From NCBI RefSeq assembly GCF_051535235.1, contig NZ_JBPPLZ010000005.1:124001-188000 (forward strand): a stretch of 64,000 nt of DNA. Reading direction: 5' to 3'. This document shows, piece by piece, positions 57,076-64,000 of the stretch. The DNA is from Nitrobacter sp051535235. GTDB lineage: Bacteria; Pseudomonadota; Alphaproteobacteria; Rhizobiales; Xanthobacteraceae. The translations under genes and the position numbers were made by a program. Position 1 is the stretch's first letter. Each line of letters starts with the position of its first letter. The notes beneath the pieces are model-generated. The model was not told where the DNA came from, ran no database searches, and saw only the letters and a program-made list of their open reading frames with translations.

Positions 57076-57127
57076 CCTAATCCCACAGGCGGATACGGTT
57101 CTGTGCCCGGAATGGACGCAAGCTGCA

Positions 57128-57152
57128 GCGAACTTTCGAACCACCACACGAG
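57128..57152 (-). repeat. Single arm of a family E MITE-like element
   Basis: On the minus strand CTCGTGTGGTGGTTCGAAAGTTCGC matches the left end of the element at 40088 in 22 of 25 bases. The opposite end was not recognised, so it is probably a remnant. Confidence 0.55.
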
Positions 57153-57386
57153 CGCCACAAAAACGTCCCGCCGATGACGATAACGGCATGGGATGCGACT
57201 CGCCAGTCGCCAATTCGTCGCCGGCAACCGCGCGATATATGGCGGCGGAATAACTGCGCGGTTCAAACCCGAACGAGACCGCCACCGGCAAAGTTATGGC
57301 TGGCCGACATGGATCACAACTCGCCAGGTCTTGCCGGATTATGGAATTGATGTAGGCTCACGCCATCACCCTCTGCACATCACGTC

Positions 57387-57415
57387 AAACGCCGTCCAAT
57401 CCCGGGCGGCGTTTT
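57387..57415 (-). terminator. Hairpin downstream of the M20 peptidase gene
   Basis: AAACGCCG and CGGCGTTT flank a 12-base loop, 22 bases after the peptidase stop on the minus strand; only a short T run follows. Confidence 0.5.
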
Positions 57416-57436
57416 CACGTGCGCATAGGGATCGCT

Positions 57437-58843
57437 TCAGCGCGGTGCCTCCCCCAGCGCCGCAAGGATCCGCGCCCATGAGCGGATGCCCTTGTGAAAA
57501 CTCTTCAGATCGTATTTCTCATTCGGCGAATGGATGTTGTCGTCGTCCAGGCCGAAGCCGACCAGCACGGTGTCGAGGCCCAGCGTCCTCTTGAAATCCG
57601 CGACGATCGGAATCGACGCGCCGCAGCCAATCAGCAACGCCTCCTTGTTCCATTCGTCGGTCAACGCCCGCTTCGCGGCGGCCAGCGGCTTCATGGTCCA
57701 GTCGAGCGCGATCGCGGGCGCGCCGGCGTGGTCCAGGAACTCGGTCGAGCAGTCCGCAGGCACGCGCGCCTTCACGTAGGCACGGAAGGCGTCGCGTATC
57801 TTTTCGGGCTCCTGACCCTCGACGAGGCGGAACGAGACCTTGGCCGACGCCTGAGCCGGGATCACCGTCTTGGAGCCCTCGCCGGTGTAGCCGCCGACGA
57901 TCCCGTTGATGTCGCAGGTCGGCCGCGACAAAAGTTGCTCGATCAGTAGACGGTCCTTTTCGCCCGCGGGGATTGAGAGTCCGATGGGCTTCAGGATCCT
58001 GTCCGGCGTCAGATCGAGCTTCGCCCATTGCGCGCGGATGTCGTCCGGCAGGTCCTTCACGCCATCGTAGAAGCCGGGAAGCGTGATGCGGCCGTTGTCG
58101 TCATGGAGACCGCCGAGAATCCGGGTCAGCACCCGGATCGGGTTTTGCGCGCCGCCGCCGAAAAGACCGGAGTGCAGGTCGCGGTTCGCGGCCTTGATGA
58201 TCACTTCCTCATAGACCAGTCCGCGCAGCGACGTGGTGATAGCCGGCGTATCCGGGTCCCACATGCCGGTATCGCACACCAGGGCGAAGTCCGCGGCAAG
58301 GTCGCTCTTGTTCTGTTCGAGGAACGGCCCGAAGTTTTTCGAGCCGACCTCCTCCTCGCCCTCGATCAGCATCGTCACGTCGAGCGGCAGCGAACCAGCC
58401 ACCGACATCCAGGCGCGACAGGCCTCGACGAACGTCATCAACTGGCCCTTGTCGTCCTCCGCGCCGCGCGCCACGATGATCTTCCGGCCGTCGGCATGGT
58501 TCGTCACCATCGGTTCGAACGGCGGCCGATGCCACAAATTCAGCGGATCGACCGGCTGAACGTCATAATGGCCATAGAACAGAACGTGCGGCCGCGACCC
58601 GGTGTTGCCGTTGCTCTTGGCGACGATCGCCGGATGCCCCGCTGTCGGGCGGACCTCGGCGGCAAATTTCAGCGTCGCGATATCTTTGGCAAGATGATCA
58701 GCCGCCGCCTTGCAATCGCCGGCAAATGCCGGATCGGCGGAGATCGACTTGATGCGCAGCAGCGCGAACAGCCGCTCCAGGCTGTTGTCGAAATCGGCGT
58801 CGATGTGGTCGAGGACCGTCTGCAGTTGCGATGTGCCGGACAT
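57437..58843 (-). CDS. M20 family metallopeptidase
   Basis: A 468-residue di-zinc peptidase of the M20 dipeptidase/carnosinase-like group. Metal and catalytic motifs: VLFYGHYDVQPVDP, ARGAEDDKGQLMTF and LIEGEEEVGSKNF, then the dimerisation domain with DLHSGLFGGGAQNP and the final metal ligand region DDDNIHSPNEKYD. It probably cleaves di- or tripeptides in the cytoplasm. ATG 58843 follows GAGGGAAAACAAA; the frame extending to 59503 is a shadow of the GT87 gene. Confidence 0.94.
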   Translation of the reverse strand: MSGTSQLQTVLDHIDADFDNSLERLFALLRIKSISADPAFAGDCKAAADHLAKDIATLKFAAEVRPTAGHPAIVAKSNGNTGSRPHVLFYGHYDVQPVDPLNLWHRPPFEPMVTNHADGRKIIVARGAEDDKGQLMTFVEACRAWMSVAGSLPLDVTMLIEGEEEVGSKNFGPFLEQNKSDLAADFALVCDTGMWDPDTPAITTSLRGLVYEEVIIKAANRDLHSGLFGGGAQNPIRVLTRILGGLHDDNGRITLPGFYDGVKDLPDDIRAQWAKLDLTPDRILKPIGLSIPAGEKDRLLIEQLLSRPTCDINGIVGGYTGEGSKTVIPAQASAKVSFRLVEGQEPEKIRDAFRAYVKARVPADCSTEFLDHAGAPAIALDWTMKPLAAAKRALTDEWNKEALLIGCGASIPIVADFKRTLGLDTVLVGFGLDDDNIHSPNEKYDLKSFHKGIRSWARILAALGEAPR

Positions 58844-58875
58844 TTTGTTTTCCCTCGCGTTGCGGGTCGAATCCT

Positions 58876-60177
58876 TCAGAATTCTCTCTCGGATTTTTCT
58901 GGTAGCGCTGACGAATGCGGATCGCTCGCCGGTAACGGATGACGGATGTGCCACGCCAGCGCGGCGATCAGCACGAACGTCGCCGCGAGGTTGTTTCCGA
59001 GGGCCTGAAGAATCTTCGGAAAAAACGGCAGCGACAGCGCCAGCAGCGCAAACGACAGTCCGAGCGCCGCGCCGGACATCGTCCGCATCTTCGTCCGGGG
59101 ATCGAACGCGGCACGATGAAACAGCACCGTCAGCGGGAAGAACAGCCACAGGAAGTAATACTGACGCGCCAGGGGCGATGCGATCGTCATCAGACAGAAC
59201 AGGATTCCGACTTCCTCGGCGCTCGATCTCGATGTCATTTTCGCCCGTGCCGGAATGATTGCGATGAAGCCGAGCCCGAGCACGGCAAAGACGGCCAGCA
59301 CGATCCAGTTCGCCGTCTTGTAATCGAGATCGGCGACGTTCATGTATTGCGCGGGCCTGGCTGGATCGATCTGGTTGTAATTGACCGGACGCACCAGGCG
59401 ATGCGTGACGGCGATGATCGACTGGTTGACCCAGGACCAGTTCTGGGCATCGCGCTGCCCGAACCCCTGCTCCGAATTCGCTCCCACCATGCCGCGATAC
59501 CAAGTGGTGAGTTCGGAAACGTTACGCTCGAAGCCGCGGATCGGAGCCGGCACCAGAAACAGGAAAATGCCGAGGCATGCGATCATGCTGATCGCGCTGG
59601 CCCATCGGCGGCGCCACAGCAGGTAGGGCAGCACGGCGACCGGAAAGACCTTGATGGCCGCCGCAAGCGCGAACATGCCTCCCGACAGCCATGCGCGCTC
59701 CTGCCAGAGCCAGCGGAAGCCGAGCAACATCATGGCGAGAAGTACCAGGTTGGGCTGACCGAGATCGAACATGTCGAAGACGAAGGTGATCGTCACGATG
59801 CCCGGCAGCGCCTCAAGCCACGGGTCAGGCGTTCTGCCCGATCCGGTCATCACATTGGAAAGCTGCGCCGTCATCCACCATGCGGCGGCATTGAGAAGGC
59901 ACAGGCCGAGATACAGCGGGATTTTTCCGAACCAGCTCGGTACGGCGAGCAGGATCGCCGACAACGGCGGATACAGGAAGGCAAAACCCTCGTTCGATCC
60001 TTTCGGATACAGATCGCCGCCGTGCAGGACCTGCTGCCCGGCCCAGTACCACAGCGGATAATCCTTGGTCTTGCCGTGCCCCCATATCTCGGGGACCAGA
60101 ACCTCGGCCGTCAGCAGAATGCAGGCCGCAAGAAACAGGACATCCAGCGGACGCCGAAGCGATGGCCATCTCAGCAC
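58876..60177 (-). CDS. GT87-type membrane mannosyltransferase
   Basis: A 433-residue polytopic membrane protein of the DUF2029/GT87 family (polyprenyl-phosphate-mannose-dependent alpha-mannosyltransferases such as PimE). Features: first-loop acidic region TKDYPLWYWAGQQVLHGGDLYP, the FAFLYPPLSAILL segment and about ten helices. The acceptor is not known; it could be an exopolysaccharide or glycolipid. It is 32 bases upstream of the M20 gene in the same direction. Confidence 0.85.
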   Translation of the reverse strand: MLRWPSLRRPLDVLFLAACILLTAEVLVPEIWGHGKTKDYPLWYWAGQQVLHGGDLYPKGSNEGFAFLYPPLSAILLAVPSWFGKIPLYLGLCLLNAAAWWMTAQLSNVMTGSGRTPDPWLEALPGIVTITFVFDMFDLGQPNLVLLAMMLLGFRWLWQERAWLSGGMFALAAAIKVFPVAVLPYLLWRRRWASAISMIACLGIFLFLVPAPIRGFERNVSELTTWYRGMVGANSEQGFGQRDAQNWSWVNQSIIAVTHRLVRPVNYNQIDPARPAQYMNVADLDYKTANWIVLAVFAVLGLGFIAIIPARAKMTSRSSAEEVGILFCLMTIASPLARQYYFLWLFFPLTVLFHRAAFDPRTKMRTMSGAALGLSFALLALSLPFFPKILQALGNNLAATFVLIAALAWHIRHPLPASDPHSSALPEKSEREF

Positions 60178-60263
60178 GAGCGTTTTTCCGTTATCGCCGC
60201 GGCAACATCTTCGGCGCGCCTTGCGTTATCAGAAGCGGCCCCGCCTGCAAACTGTTGCCGGTG

Positions 60264-61829
60264 CTATCGTCGCAGCAATCCTCCGAGCGCGCCACGCACC
60301 AGCGCGCGACCGACCGATCCTCCGAGCGAACCGCCAACCGATTTGCCGAGATCGGAGACGATTCCTCCGACCACCTTGTTGGTGACGGTGCGCGTGACGC
60401 TGCGCGCGACCACCTGTCCCGTCGACAGTTTGCCGCGCGGCGTATTGGTGCCGAACACGGTGCCGACGATCGATCCGATCTGGCCGAGAATTCCGCCTTC
60501 CGGCGCATCGGCGGTCGCCGCGGTCCCGGCGACCCGCTTCTGGAGCACCTCGTAAGCCGATTCGGAATCGATCGCGGTGTCGTACTTTCCCTTCACCGGG
60601 CTGCCGTTCATGATGGTCTTGCGTTCTTCCGCGGTGATCGGGCCGATGCGCGCCGACGGCGGTCGCACCATCACGCGTTCGACCACGGCGGGCGTGCCGT
60701 TGCCTTCCAGGAACGACACCAACGCCTCGCCCTTGCCGAGCTCGGTGATGACCTGCGCCGTGTTCAGCTTCGGATTGGGCCGGAACGTCTGCGCGGCGGC
60801 CGCGACCGCCTTCTGGTCGCGCGGCGTGAAGGCGCGCAGCGCATGCTGCACGCGGTTGCCGAGCTGGGCCAGCACCTTGTCCGGAACGTCGATCGGATTC
60901 TGGGTGACGAAATAGACCCCGACACCCTTGGAGCGGATCAGGCGCACCACCTGCTCGATCTTGTCCATCAGCGCCTTGGGCGCGTCGTTGAACAGGAGGT
61001 GGGCTTCGTCGAAGAAGAACACCAGCTTCGGCTTCGGCGGGTCGCCGACCTCGGGCAGATGTTCGAACAGCTCCGACAACATCCACAGCAGGAACGTCGC
61101 ATAGAGTTTCGGGCTTTGCATGAGCTTGTCGGCGACAAGGATGTTGATCATCCCACGCCCGTCCCGATCCGTCCGCATGAAATCGTCCAACGACAGCGCG
61201 GGCTCGCCGAAAAACTTGTCGCCGCCCTGGTTTTCCAGCACCAGAAGCTGGCGCTGGATGGTTCCGACCGTCTGTTTCGAGACGTTGCCGTACTGCGTCG
61301 TGAGATCGGCCGCATGTTCGGCAATGAAGGACAGGATGGCCCGCAGATCCTTCATGTCGAGCAGCAGCAGACCCTGTTCATCCGCCACGCGGAAGGCGAC
61401 GTTGAGCACGCCCTCCTGCACGTCGTTCAGATCCATCATGCGGGACAGCAGCAGCGGCCCCATTTCCGAGACGGTCGCGCGCACCGGATGGCCCTGCTCG
61501 CCGAAAACATCCCAGAAAATCGTCGAAAATTGATCGGGCTGGAAAGTCAGCCCCATGTCCTTGGCGCGCTTGAGGATGAAATCCTTGGCTTCGCCGGGTT
61601 CGGAGATGCCGGACAGGTCGCCTTTGATGTCGGCTGCGAATACCGGCACGCCGGCGCGCAAAAATCCTTCCGCCATGACCTGAAGCGATACGGTTTTTCC
61701 GGTTCCCGTGGCGCCGGTGACAAGACCGTGTCGATTGGCGAGCCCCAGCGTCAGCCATGCCGGCTGCTCGCCTTTGCCGATGAAAATACTGTGATCGGTA
61801 TCGCCGATCCCGGTCGCGGTTTCCGCCAT
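60264..61829 (-). CDS. HerA-like ATPase (DUF853/YjgR family)
   Basis: A 521-residue HerA/FtsK-superfamily ATPase with no HerA N-terminal barrel. Walker A is GATGTGKT (residues 39-46), Walker B LVFFFDEAHLLF and the sensor VYFVTQNPIDVPDKVL. The C-terminus is a Gly/Val-rich segment (KSVGGSLGGSVGRALVRGALGG). The family is widespread but uncharacterised; a role in DNA translocation or membrane-associated remodelling is inferred. ATG 61829 is standard for the family. Confidence 0.92.
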   Translation of the reverse strand: MAETATGIGDTDHSIFIGKGEQPAWLTLGLANRHGLVTGATGTGKTVSLQVMAEGFLRAGVPVFAADIKGDLSGISEPGEAKDFILKRAKDMGLTFQPDQFSTIFWDVFGEQGHPVRATVSEMGPLLLSRMMDLNDVQEGVLNVAFRVADEQGLLLLDMKDLRAILSFIAEHAADLTTQYGNVSKQTVGTIQRQLLVLENQGGDKFFGEPALSLDDFMRTDRDGRGMINILVADKLMQSPKLYATFLLWMLSELFEHLPEVGDPPKPKLVFFFDEAHLLFNDAPKALMDKIEQVVRLIRSKGVGVYFVTQNPIDVPDKVLAQLGNRVQHALRAFTPRDQKAVAAAAQTFRPNPKLNTAQVITELGKGEALVSFLEGNGTPAVVERVMVRPPSARIGPITAEERKTIMNGSPVKGKYDTAIDSESAYEVLQKRVAGTAATADAPEGGILGQIGSIVGTVFGTNTPRGKLSTGQVVARSVTRTVTNKVVGGIVSDLGKSVGGSLGGSVGRALVRGALGGLLRR

Positions 61830-62162
61830 GATCGCCTCTTCGTGATCGCATCGTCGAGCAGTCTTATTCTACTTCATGTTTTGCACTGATTGAAACCAGC
61901 GAACGGCCGCGCTGCGCTTAAAATCATCACGCTGAACCGACGCGGATCAAGTCGTAGCTGTGCACCTCTCCTGCAATGGCGAGCTATCGCGACGTTTTAT
62001 GCACGAATCGAACATTCGGTCTTGCATCTCGGCAACACTCGTCACGCGATTTAAGTTCAATCGCCGTTTGTTCTGCCTCGTCGCTTGAATTTCGCATCGC
62101 AGGAGTAGCAAGATGGAATCATAAACAATGAGCCGGCGAGCAACCGGCGGAGGCGGGGTACC

Positions 62163-62390
62163 ATGAACGAACTGGTCGAGCGGTGTGCCGCGAGAGCTGG
62201 CACCGATGCCGCTGTCGCGTGCGTAACCGTCGGCACGATTCCGGACTTTCAGCGCCAGGAAGGTCCGGCCGGCAAGGTTCAATCATTGATCGGTACGAGG
62301 ACCGGCAGGGACAATACGACCGAACGGGCGCGATCTCTGCCGGCACGCCGCAGCCTCGCCTTTTCGCCTCAAGCACCTTCGTATTCCTGA
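62163..62390 (+). pseudogene. Degenerate DUF2267-like gene remnant
   Basis: After GGAGGCGGGGTACC an ATG opens a 75-codon frame whose first ~45 residues (MNELVERCAARAGTDAAVA, then GTIPDFQRQEGPAGKVQSLI) look like the start of a DUF2267-like protein (family pattern GIIL-F-EGP-KVQ-L). The frame then changes to an unrelated Arg/Ser-rich tail, and the usual second half is missing. Several conserved positions are altered. I read it as a decayed, truncated gene; the real extent may be shorter. Confidence 0.55.
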
Positions 62391-62395
62391 ACGCC

Positions 62396-62803
62396 ATGAC
62401 ATATCCCATCTCCAAGCTCGAAGGTCTGAGCGCCGTCGACGCCAAGAAGCTGAGGTCCGTCGGCATCAGGACGACCGATACCTACCTGGAGGCGGCCAGC
62501 ACCTCGAAAGGCCGCAAGGCGCTCGCCGCCAAGACCGGATTCAGCGAACAGCAATTGCTGGAGTGGGCCAATCTTGCCGACTACATGCGCATCCCGGGGA
62601 TGGGCAACGGCAAGACCAAGCTGCTGCGCGCAGCCGGCGTCACCACGGTGCGCGAGCTGACGCATCGCAACCCTGCCCGCCTGGCTCAGGCGATGAAGGA
62701 CGTGAACACCAGGCGCAAGCTCGTCAGCGTATTGCCGTCGGAGAAATCGATCGGCGACCTGATCGCGCAGGCTCGCAAGCTCCCGCTCAAGATCACCTAT
62801 TGA
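62396..62803 (+). CDS. DUF4332 helix-hairpin-helix protein
   Basis: A 135-residue soluble protein of the DUF4332 family. Two helix-hairpin-helix-like segments are visible: KLEGLSAVDAKKLRSVGIRTT (in two parts) and RIPGMGNGKTKLLRAAGVTTV, as in proteins that contact DNA or nucleotides. ATG 62396 (MTYPISKLEG) begins the family's conserved start; the longer upstream frame runs through the DUF2267-like remnant and is not used. It lies 58 bases before folP. Confidence 0.88.
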   Translation: MTYPISKLEGLSAVDAKKLRSVGIRTTDTYLEAASTSKGRKALAAKTGFSEQQLLEWANLADYMRIPGMGNGKTKLLRAAGVTTVRELTHRNPARLAQAMKDVNTRRKLVSVLPSEKSIGDLIAQARKLPLKITY

Positions 62804-62861
62804 GCCTACCCCTTCCGCAAAACCCGGCGTTTCCGAACAGGCTTTTTCGCGCCTTGACACC

Positions 62862-63746
62862 ATGTCCGGGACCGCGCAAAGCCACCGCATGGCGGCAGCC
62901 GATTCCATATCCAGCCCTGTAACGGATGACACACGTCATCCGCTGCTGCACAGACTGCTGTCGCGGCCGTTTCCGGCCGTCATGGGCGTCCTGAACGTCA
63001 CTCCCGACTCCTTCTCCGACGGAGGTCAATTCATCGCGCCCGACCGCGCGCTGGCGCAGGCGCACCGCATGATCGCGGAAGGAGCCGACATCATCGATGT
63101 CGGCGCGGAATCCACCCGTCCCTACGGCTCGCAATCGGTCCCGCGCGACGAGGAGATGCGGCGGCTGGAGCCGGTGCTGGCCACTGTTGCCGCGCTCGGC
63201 ACGCCGGTGTCGATCGACAGCATGAAGTCCGAGGTCGTGGCCTGGGCATTGGAGAACGGGGCTGCCATCGCCAACGATGTCTGGGGTCTGCAGCGCGATC
63301 CTGACATGGCGAGCGTGATCGCCGCGCACGATGCACCCGTTATCGTCATGCACAACCGCGACAAGCCCGACGCCACCCTCGACATCGTGCGCGACATCGC
63401 GGCGTTCTTCGAACGATCGCTGACCATCGCGGCAAGGGCCGGGATCCCCGCCAGCCACATCGTCCTCGATCCGGGCATCGGCTTCGGCAAAACGCAGGAA
63501 CAGAGCATGATCGCGCTGGCCCGGCTCGACGAGTTGCGGACCTTCGGATTGCCGGTTCTGGTCGGCGCGTCGCGCAAGCGCTTCATCGACACGGTGGTGC
63601 CGTCGGAACCGAAGGAACGGCTCGGCGGCTCGCTCGCCGCGCATCTGATCGCGGCACGCGGCGGCGCACAGATCATCCGCACGCACGACGTAGCGGCCAC
63701 GGTGCAGGCGCTGCGCGTGGCCCACGCCATCGAGGCCAGAAGGTAA
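62862..63746 (+). CDS. folP: Dihydropteroate synthase
   Basis: A 294-residue TIM-barrel enzyme that joins p-aminobenzoate to 6-hydroxymethyl-7,8-dihydropterin pyrophosphate in folate synthesis; the target of sulfonamides. Conserved motifs are VMGVLNVTPDSFSDGG (about 40-55), DIIDVGAESTRP, DVWGLQRDP and GASRKRFI. The first ~30 residues are an extra, less conserved lead, so a later start is possible. It is followed after 16 bases by folB. Confidence 0.95.
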   Translation: MSGTAQSHRMAAADSISSPVTDDTRHPLLHRLLSRPFPAVMGVLNVTPDSFSDGGQFIAPDRALAQAHRMIAEGADIIDVGAESTRPYGSQSVPRDEEMRRLEPVLATVAALGTPVSIDSMKSEVVAWALENGAAIANDVWGLQRDPDMASVIAAHDAPVIVMHNRDKPDATLDIVRDIAAFFERSLTIAARAGIPASHIVLDPGIGFGKTQEQSMIALARLDELRTFGLPVLVGASRKRFIDTVVPSEPKERLGGSLAAHLIAARGGAQIIRTHDVAATVQALRVAHAIEARR

Positions 63747-63762
63747 TCAAGGATCCTCAACC

Positions 63763-64000
63763 ATGACCGGCACGATCTTCATTCGCGGCCTCGTGATCCA
63801 TGCGCAGCACGGCGTCATGCAGCACGAGACCGAAGTCGGCCAGCGCTTCGTGATGGACATCGAGCTGTCGACCGATCTGTCGGAATCCTCCCGGACCGAC
63901 CGGCTCGCCGATACCGTCTCCTATTCCAGTGTGATTGCGACCGCCAGCGCAGCGTTCAAGGACGCCAATTACAAGCTGCTCGAACGCGCGGCGGGCGCGG
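63763..64000 (+). CDS. folB: Dihydroneopterin aldolase (5' part)
   Basis: The first 79 codons of folB run to the right edge. MTGTIFIRGLVIHAQHGVMQHE matches the family in two parts, with the catalytic-type glutamate in HETEVGQRF and the later LADTVSYSSV. The enzyme splits dihydroneopterin into glycolaldehyde and the pterin used by FolK/FolP. Co-transcribed with folP. Confidence 0.93.
   Translation, partial: MTGTIFIRGLVIHAQHGVMQHETEVGQRFVMDIELSTDLSESSRTDRLADTVSYSSVIATASAAFKDANYKLLERAAGA

Noticed and set aside
58939..60555. 538-codon frame opposite the GT87 gene
   Set aside because: Glutamine/Arginine-rich shadow without start signal; GT87 on the minus strand shows proper membrane helices.
61830..62162. 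Gene in the 333-base gap before the DUF2267 remnant
   Set aside because: No frame with a start signal or domain pattern; the sequence shows no clear repeat either.

Overview
The window is a 64 kb chromosomal segment of a GC-rich alphaproteobacterium, most likely of the Bradyrhizobiaceae/Nitrobacteraceae (Bradyrhizobium, Rhodopseudomonas, Afipia/Oligotropha type). This rests on the gene set: a MucR/Ros regulator, a usg gene, a cox-type molybdenum hydroxylase cluster, DUF3126, DUF5330, DUF6456, BcsS, a CIRCE-controlled groESL and a liv-type ABC operon. It also rests on several families of short palindromic intergenic elements that I associate with this group from general knowledge. No rRNA, CRISPR array, phage or transposase gene was seen. 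Most of the window is ordinary core and lifestyle chromosome.

Layout. 0-15 kb: gamma carbonic anhydrase, CysE, membrane proteins, an alpha/beta hydrolase, a CHCC zinc finger protein plus FAD monooxygenase pair, an M29 aminopeptidase, tRNA-Leu(UAA), a DsbA-like isomerase, xanthine-guanine phosphoribosyltransferase joined to an Ada-motif protein, a MoaB/CinA-type protein and usg. 15-17.4 kb: groES-groEL with a CIRCE operator and a strong terminator. 17.4-23.4 kb: DUF4142, a two-gene glycosyltransferase operon (GT39; GT2-GtrA), a DUF72-DUF488 pair and an orphan BcsS. 23.4-27 kb: tetR-hlyD-ABC ATPase-ABC permease operon with a perfect 26-bp operator-like palindrome. 27.2-34 kb: a minus-strand cox cluster (coxG, coxS, coxM, coxD, coxE, two XdhC-type genes, and a molybdopterin-binding/MobA-like fusion) with no catalytic large subunit coxL. 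34-41.5 kb: enol-lactonase-like hydrolase and a complete branched-chain amino-acid-type ABC operon livH-M-G-F plus binding protein. 41.5-47.6 kb: CcdA, P1 peptidase, a small secreted Gly-rich protein, a beta-barrel protein, an EF-hand protein and rpe. 47.7-50.2 kb: cobalamin riboswitch and BtuB-type receptor. 50.2-57 kb: a regulatory block with a DivJ/PleC-like histidine kinase, DUF5330, SufE, DUF6456, a stand-alone DnaA domain IV protein and MucR. 57-64 kb: M20 peptidase, GT87, HerA-like ATPase, a DUF2267 remnant, DUF4332, folP and a truncated folB.

The most unusual content is non-coding. At least five families of short, structured, dispersed elements occupy the intergenic space. One family has a constant loop with covarying stems. 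One has terminal inverted repeats plus an internal tandem duplication, like a MITE. One copy is nested inside another family. Three copies begin exactly at, and appear to supply, the TAG stop codon of the upstream gene. The other points of interest are the cox cluster without coxL, the stand-alone DnaA-type DNA-binding domain next to a regulator set, and a MucR protein lacking zinc ligands.
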